64,000 bases of DNA from positions 11,098,001-11,162,000 of the forward strand of contig NC_026657.2 in NCBI RefSeq assembly GCF_000004075.3. Reading direction: 5' to 3'. Below, piece by piece: positions 59,871 through 64,000 of the stretch. Origin of the DNA: Cucumis sativus (taxonomy: Eukaryota; Streptophyta; Magnoliopsida; Cucurbitales; Cucurbitaceae). The number at the start of each line of letters is the position of its first letter. The stretch's first letter is position 1. The position numbers and the translations under genes were made by a program. Below the pieces are notes generated by a model, which was given only the letters and a program-made list of their open reading frames with translations, was not told the DNA's origin and ran no database searches.

Positions 59871-62675
59871 TGAAGTACATGAGCCGAGGACCCCTAATTG
59901 ATGTCAAAGGTATTATTCCTATTAAGGGCAACTAACCATGAAAGGAACCTAACTTTTTTTGTGAACTTCGGTTTTCTGTACTTTACAGATGGAATAAGAA
60001 AAAATAGAATTTTTTTTTAAAAAAAATAAAGTAAAACACTTTGAGATGGATTACGCTACTATCTCAATAGAAAAACAAAGGGAACAGGATCTGCTAGCGA
60101 TTTGAATTCCGCAGGTTCCTAGTTATTAAACCCCTCATTCAAATCTAAACCAATGGGGTTAACCTCATATCTATTCATTGTGATCGAATACCACAAGGCA
60201 TGTGGTTTTAGAGCGAGAGAGATAACCTCTCTAACAGCTATTCAATACACTTTTCGTTCCTAGGGTCTAGACTTTATGTCTATTTGATCACCAAAAGATT
60301 ACAAAATGATTCTAAATGATTTCCCATTTAATTACATCCTAATGGAATGGTGACTAACTATTATTCTAAATGAAAATTTTATGCTTTTCGTTTCAAATCA
60401 CTCAATTTGAGGCACTTTGGTATATCGGCTCAATTGTTTGAGTGATATAATGCTTTGAGAGTACTCTTATTAATTGAGGTTGGAGAGATTTATCTGTGAT
60501 GGTAATAATTTTTCACATAGTAGAACTTTTTCTGATGTGCGGTTTTTCCTCAATTTTGGAGATTTTTCACATAAATTCTTAGGCTCCAAGTTTTTGTTCC
60601 TTTCTTTCAATTTCTCTGTTTAGTCCTCTTGTATTAGAGGGAGGGTTTTCCCAACAAAGATGACTATGAATGGTTCTCCAGTGAAACCCAAACAGTTTAA
60701 AGATACATATAAATGGTTCACACTAACTTTCAGTGGGTGGGGGAGGCCACCAAAAATTTCTAAGATTATTGCCTAATATCTAGGGTGAGGCACTTCAACA
60801 CTGCAGGAAACGGCCACTAAATCTATTCAACGAACAGCGAGGCTGGGAAACTCTTCAATGAAATGAACGACGTGGCTGGCAGAGGCCACTATGTCCAGAA
60901 AAATTTTAGGGCAAGGAGGATGTACTGTTGACAAAGTGGCTGTGGATGACAACTTTAAACCAGCTTGAGGAAGTGTTAGAATTTCTTTTGATTTTGAGTA
61001 AGTATTAGGTGTCTTACTCTTTCCATATATGTAATACGCTATAGAGTCTCTATTCAATATAAAAAGACCAAAGTTACACAGTTTAAGAAGTAGCAATATA
61101 TTATTTACCCTCTCAAAATTATTCTAGATCCATAGATATTGAAAGTCATAAACCAACGAAAACACCAAGTACTACGTGTAAACTGGAGTATTAAGAGAAA
61201 AGCCACAATTTTACTTTTCTTTCTATTTTCTGATAATTACAAAAGGTACAAGAGGGGGAATAAATAGAATAATACAGTGAGATAAAAAGGAAAGAAATTT
61301 AGGGCAAATCTCCCTATGAGCCAAGCCCACTAACTCTAACGGTAGACATAGTCACAGGTACTGACTCGCTACCACAAAGCCTTTAAGTTCATAAATATAA
61401 AATTTGAAGGAAAAAGAAGAAATAAAACGCTAATAAGTTGGCTCCAGATTTATCTGCATTATGTGGGGGTTTTCTTTTGGGGATGGGGGGGGGGGGGGGG
61501 GGGGGGGGTGATGGTGGTATAATGCATGTAATGTGATGCAACTGGCATTACCTCTATCACAAGGACAGCATCTTGACAAGATCAAGTTCTTGAAGAATAT
61601 TTCTACAGAGTCAACCTGACATACGACATCCACCTAGCCTGTCAAAAGTGTTAACGACAGTCCAACGCCAATTATAAGAAATCCAATTAAAGGAAGAAAA
61701 TATAATCCTCTGCAACCTACCTATCTGCAAATAGAAAAGTAAAGGCAGATATAAGCCAGCTTTAACACTATTCTATCTCCAACATAAGAGCTTAGATGTG
61801 AAACCAACAGAATAGAATCACCCAAGTCAAGTCGCTTTTATGGCATTCATCATTCTGACATGATAAACAGAAAAGGGTAAAATGGAATAGCGCAAGAAAA
61901 TAATGATCAAGATTTCTTGTAATTCTGTTTTCATTTCTATTGGCAATAGAGAAGCAGTAAGAATGTCCCAAATGTCTCACATAATAATTAAAAGACCTGA
62001 TCCATGATCTGCAAATGGAGCGTCCAGTCCTCAAATCAAGCCAAGGCTAACAGTTAGGAGGAAATCAGAGCCAAAGTCCTTCAAACTTGGACTCTTCTTC
62101 CAAAGTAAAAACATAGTAAGATACTATCCGATCCCCTTTTCACAAAACCAATAAAGTATTTTCCCCTTACTGAAATTTTGATAAATTGTATTAAGGTCAC
62201 ATGAAAGACAGTTGTACCATTACAGGAACTTTCTGTTTTTCCCACAGTAGAAGAAGCTCCAAGCTACGGTATAAATAAGCTGCCAAATTCTGAAGCCTCT
62301 TATAATGCCAGCAGATGGTAAGTTGCAAACTAAAATAACGGTAACAGCTTAGGTTTTATCAGACACTGCTCCTGTCCTGACAGCTAAGCATCAAGACTTC
62401 GGAGAATATCGTGATGTTTTTTAATAACTGGATATTCAAACTTGCTCATGCACATTGATTAGTTAGGCAACATCTGTTGACCAAATGAAATGTTAATCAC
62501 TTGCCTTCCTCTCTCTGAAACAAGGAACGCTCGTTTTGAAAGTGCTTGAAAATTGGAAACATCATGAGATTGGTACCAAAAAGAAACCAATCCCAGTTTC
62601 CAAATTGTTTATAAAATGTTCTTGTCATCATATTTTCTTCAATCTTCACAATATCCTTAGCATCCTCATAAAGGT
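59871..62675. other. Region downstream of the PPR gene
   Basis: No gene supported. It contains remaining LINE-like or unclassified sequence (59.9-60.1 kb), a moderately GC-rich stretch at 60.78-60.96 kb, TGTTAGAATTTC at about 60973 (copia-LTR-like start, not confirmed), a 24-G homopolymer at 61.49 kb and, from about 62.2 kb, sequence likely to be the PPR 3' UTR. Confidence 0.4.
61485..61508. repeat. Poly-G run (24 G)
   Basis: Twenty-four consecutive G residues, preceded by GGGGT..TTTTGGGGAT and followed by TGATGGTGG. Exceptionally long for plant DNA; prone to slippage, G-quadruplex formation and assembly error, so its exact length is unreliable. Confidence 0.9.
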
Positions 62676-64000
62676 CTAACTATGGGCAAGAGTGTCACTA
62701 AAAAGACTGCAAGTATAAGAGTCAGGAGTACAACCATTCTCCTTCATTGAGAGAAAGATCTCCCTTGCTTTATCATGCCTACCTGATTTGCACAATGATT
62801 TAATAAGAGCACCATATGTATAATTGTCAGGCTGTATACCCAACCTTAACATAGAATCAAAGAGTTTCTCAGCCTTCTGAAACCTATTCTTTCCAGTGTA
62901 CCCTTGGATAAGAGCATTGAAGGAGAAAGTATCAGGTTGTATACCATGCAGTTTCATTTGTCTCAAGAGATGAGTAGATCTAGAAACATCTCCAATCGCA
63001 CAGAAGGAACATATCAATATATTATATGTGATAACATTTGGAGGGACATCCCACTCAACCATTTCAGTGAAACAACCAAACGCATTCTCATGCTTATGTG
63101 CTTGACAGAGTCCATCAATTAGTGAATTAAATGTGAAGATATCTGGTCTAAAACGAGATTCTAATAGCATTTCAAGAAGTTCCTGAGCTTTGTCCATATT
63201 CCCATTTCTGCAAAACCCACCGATAAGTGTATTATAAGTAACAATATTTGGAGAAATGCCTCTATTATGCAGATCCCTAAACATTTCTGATGCTCTGTCC
63301 ATTGATTTGCCTTTGCAAAGGCAATCAATGACCATGTTATATGAATATATGTTGGAAATAAGACCATCATTTATTAACCGATCCATATATCGGTTTCCAA
63401 TCTCCATTTTCCCTGCCTTATACAAAGCTTCAATAAGCGTAAGATATGTACTGAACCCTGGCTTGACACCACTCTGCACACAATTATCAAATACAGTGCA
63501 TGTTACCTTCAAGTCTAGCTTCTTTAATACACACGCCAAGGTGATATTGAAGGTTGAACTGCTCGGAACATAACCCTCCTTGCCAGTTTTAATCAAAAAC
63601 ATGACAGCCTCACTGGCCATAGAATTATTTGAAAGGCAATAAAGAATATTGTCACAAACCAATTGAGTTATGCCCTGCTTCCTCTCAACAAATTCCAACA
63701 AAAGTTCAAAAGCCTTATCTGGAGCAATACAACGAAAAACTCCATGAACCAAGGATCTCATAGTAGCTTCATTTGGAACCACATTCCTCTCCTTCATTGT
63801 CTGCAAAACTTTGAATGTTTCACCAGCCCTTTTAGCATTGAAAAATCCATCAATCAAGATTGTATATGTGAAAACATTCGGAAAATATCCCAAGCCCTCC
63901 ATTTGTTTCATCAAACGAAGTGCCTCATCCACCACCCCAAGCCTACAAACGCCATGGATGAGAATGTTATAAGTGAACCTATCAGGGACACAGTTATGGG
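62676..64000 (-). CDS. P-class pentatricopeptide repeat protein (3' part)
   Basis: Organelle-type RNA-binding helical-repeat protein, normally imported into mitochondria or chloroplasts, where it affects processing or stability of specific transcripts. 440 codons are visible, with an uninterrupted frame to the right edge, so the start and transit peptide are outside the window; the stop is TAG at 62676-62678. About twelve tandem 35-residue P-type repeats are visible, with signatures such as PDRFTYNILIHGVCR, PNVFTYTILIDGFF, PNIVTYNTLIGGFCR, PDIFTFNSLIDGLC and PDNYTYGALIKSLC. No E, E+ or DYW editing extension follows the last repeat; the protein ends in a short tail (SLFSDTLAHS). Two repeats in the middle (near KQGITQLVCDNILYCL and VPSSSTFNITLACV) are degenerate. 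No intron is seen, usual for PPR genes. Confidence 0.93.
   Translation of the reverse strand, partial: HNCVPDRFTYNILIHGVCRLGVVDEALRLMKQMEGLGYFPNVFTYTILIDGFFNAKRAGETFKVLQTMKERNVVPNEATMRSLVHGVFRCIAPDKAFELLLEFVERKQGITQLVCDNILYCLSNNSMASEAVMFLIKTGKEGYVPSSSTFNITLACVLKKLDLKVTCTVFDNCVQSGVKPGFSTYLTLIEALYKAGKMEIGNRYMDRLINDGLISNIYSYNMVIDCLCKGKSMDRASEMFRDLHNRGISPNIVTYNTLIGGFCRNGNMDKAQELLEMLLESRFRPDIFTFNSLIDGLCQAHKHENAFGCFTEMVEWDVPPNVITYNILICSFCAIGDVSRSTHLLRQMKLHGIQPDTFSFNALIQGYTGKNRFQKAEKLFDSMLRLGIQPDNYTYGALIKSLCKSGRHDKAREIFLSMKENGCTPDSYTCSLFSDTLAHS

Noticed and set aside
60973..61085. Possible solo copia LTR starting TGTTAGAATTTC
   Set aside because: The start is LTR-like, but I could not find a convincing CA end, primer-binding site or target duplication.
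1..64000. CRISPR arrays, bacterial operons or insertion sequences
   Set aside because: No regularly spaced direct repeats or prokaryotic gene organisation; the DNA is plant nuclear in character.

Overview
The window is nuclear DNA of a flowering plant, most likely a eudicot. The evidence is AT-rich intergenic DNA with long poly-A/T tracts, genes split by short GT-AG introns, and plant-only families: a type-B ARR, an LLM-type B-GATA factor, an R2R3-MYB, a COBRA-like protein and a P-class PPR protein. A recurring short inverted repeat (arms like TTTACAAATATAGCAAAA, core with TCTATCACTGATAGA) and the AT-rich spacing made me think of Cucurbitaceae. That is an impression from memory, not a demonstrated assignment.

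Layout. 1-11.4 kb: gene-poor, with one tRNA-Thr(AGU) at 2.9 kb and assorted repeats. 11.4-19.4 kb: a convergent pair, a type-B response regulator (+, six coding exons, 660 aa) facing a COBL7-type COBRA-like gene (-, two exons, 650 aa). 19.4-26.8 kb: no gene seen. 26.9-27.4 kb: an intronless proline-rich wall protein. 27.4-35.5 kb: no intact gene, but a decayed heparanase-like 5' end at 31.4 kb. 35.5-36.8 kb: a small B-class GATA factor (-) with a long CT-rich leader lacking any ATG. 41.3-46.1 kb: a nine-exon GH79 heparanase-like gene (-), a truncated decayed copy of its first exon just upstream, and a four-TM DUF1218 gene (-). 47.0-47.4 kb: a small unrecognised ORF. 48.7-51.4 kb: a subgroup-7-like R2R3-MYB (-) with a probable miR858 target site. 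51.4-62.7 kb: transposon debris, including a CACTA-type terminus near 54.06 kb and a LINE 3' fragment near 59.7 kb. 62.7-64.0 kb: the 3' part of a PPR gene that runs off the right edge (-).

Plant genes are not operons, so neighbours need not cooperate. Several loci do concern the cell wall or extracellular matrix (COBRA-like, proline-rich protein, heparanase-like glucuronidase, DUF1218). The regulators belong to cytokinin output (type-B ARR), greening/growth control (LLM B-GATA) and flavonol synthesis (SG7 MYB). I found no convincing wholly new system. The most interesting signals are the two decayed heparanase 5' ends around one intact gene, the uORFs ahead of the ARR, the ATG-free GATA leader, the miR858 site and the dispersed inverted-repeat family.
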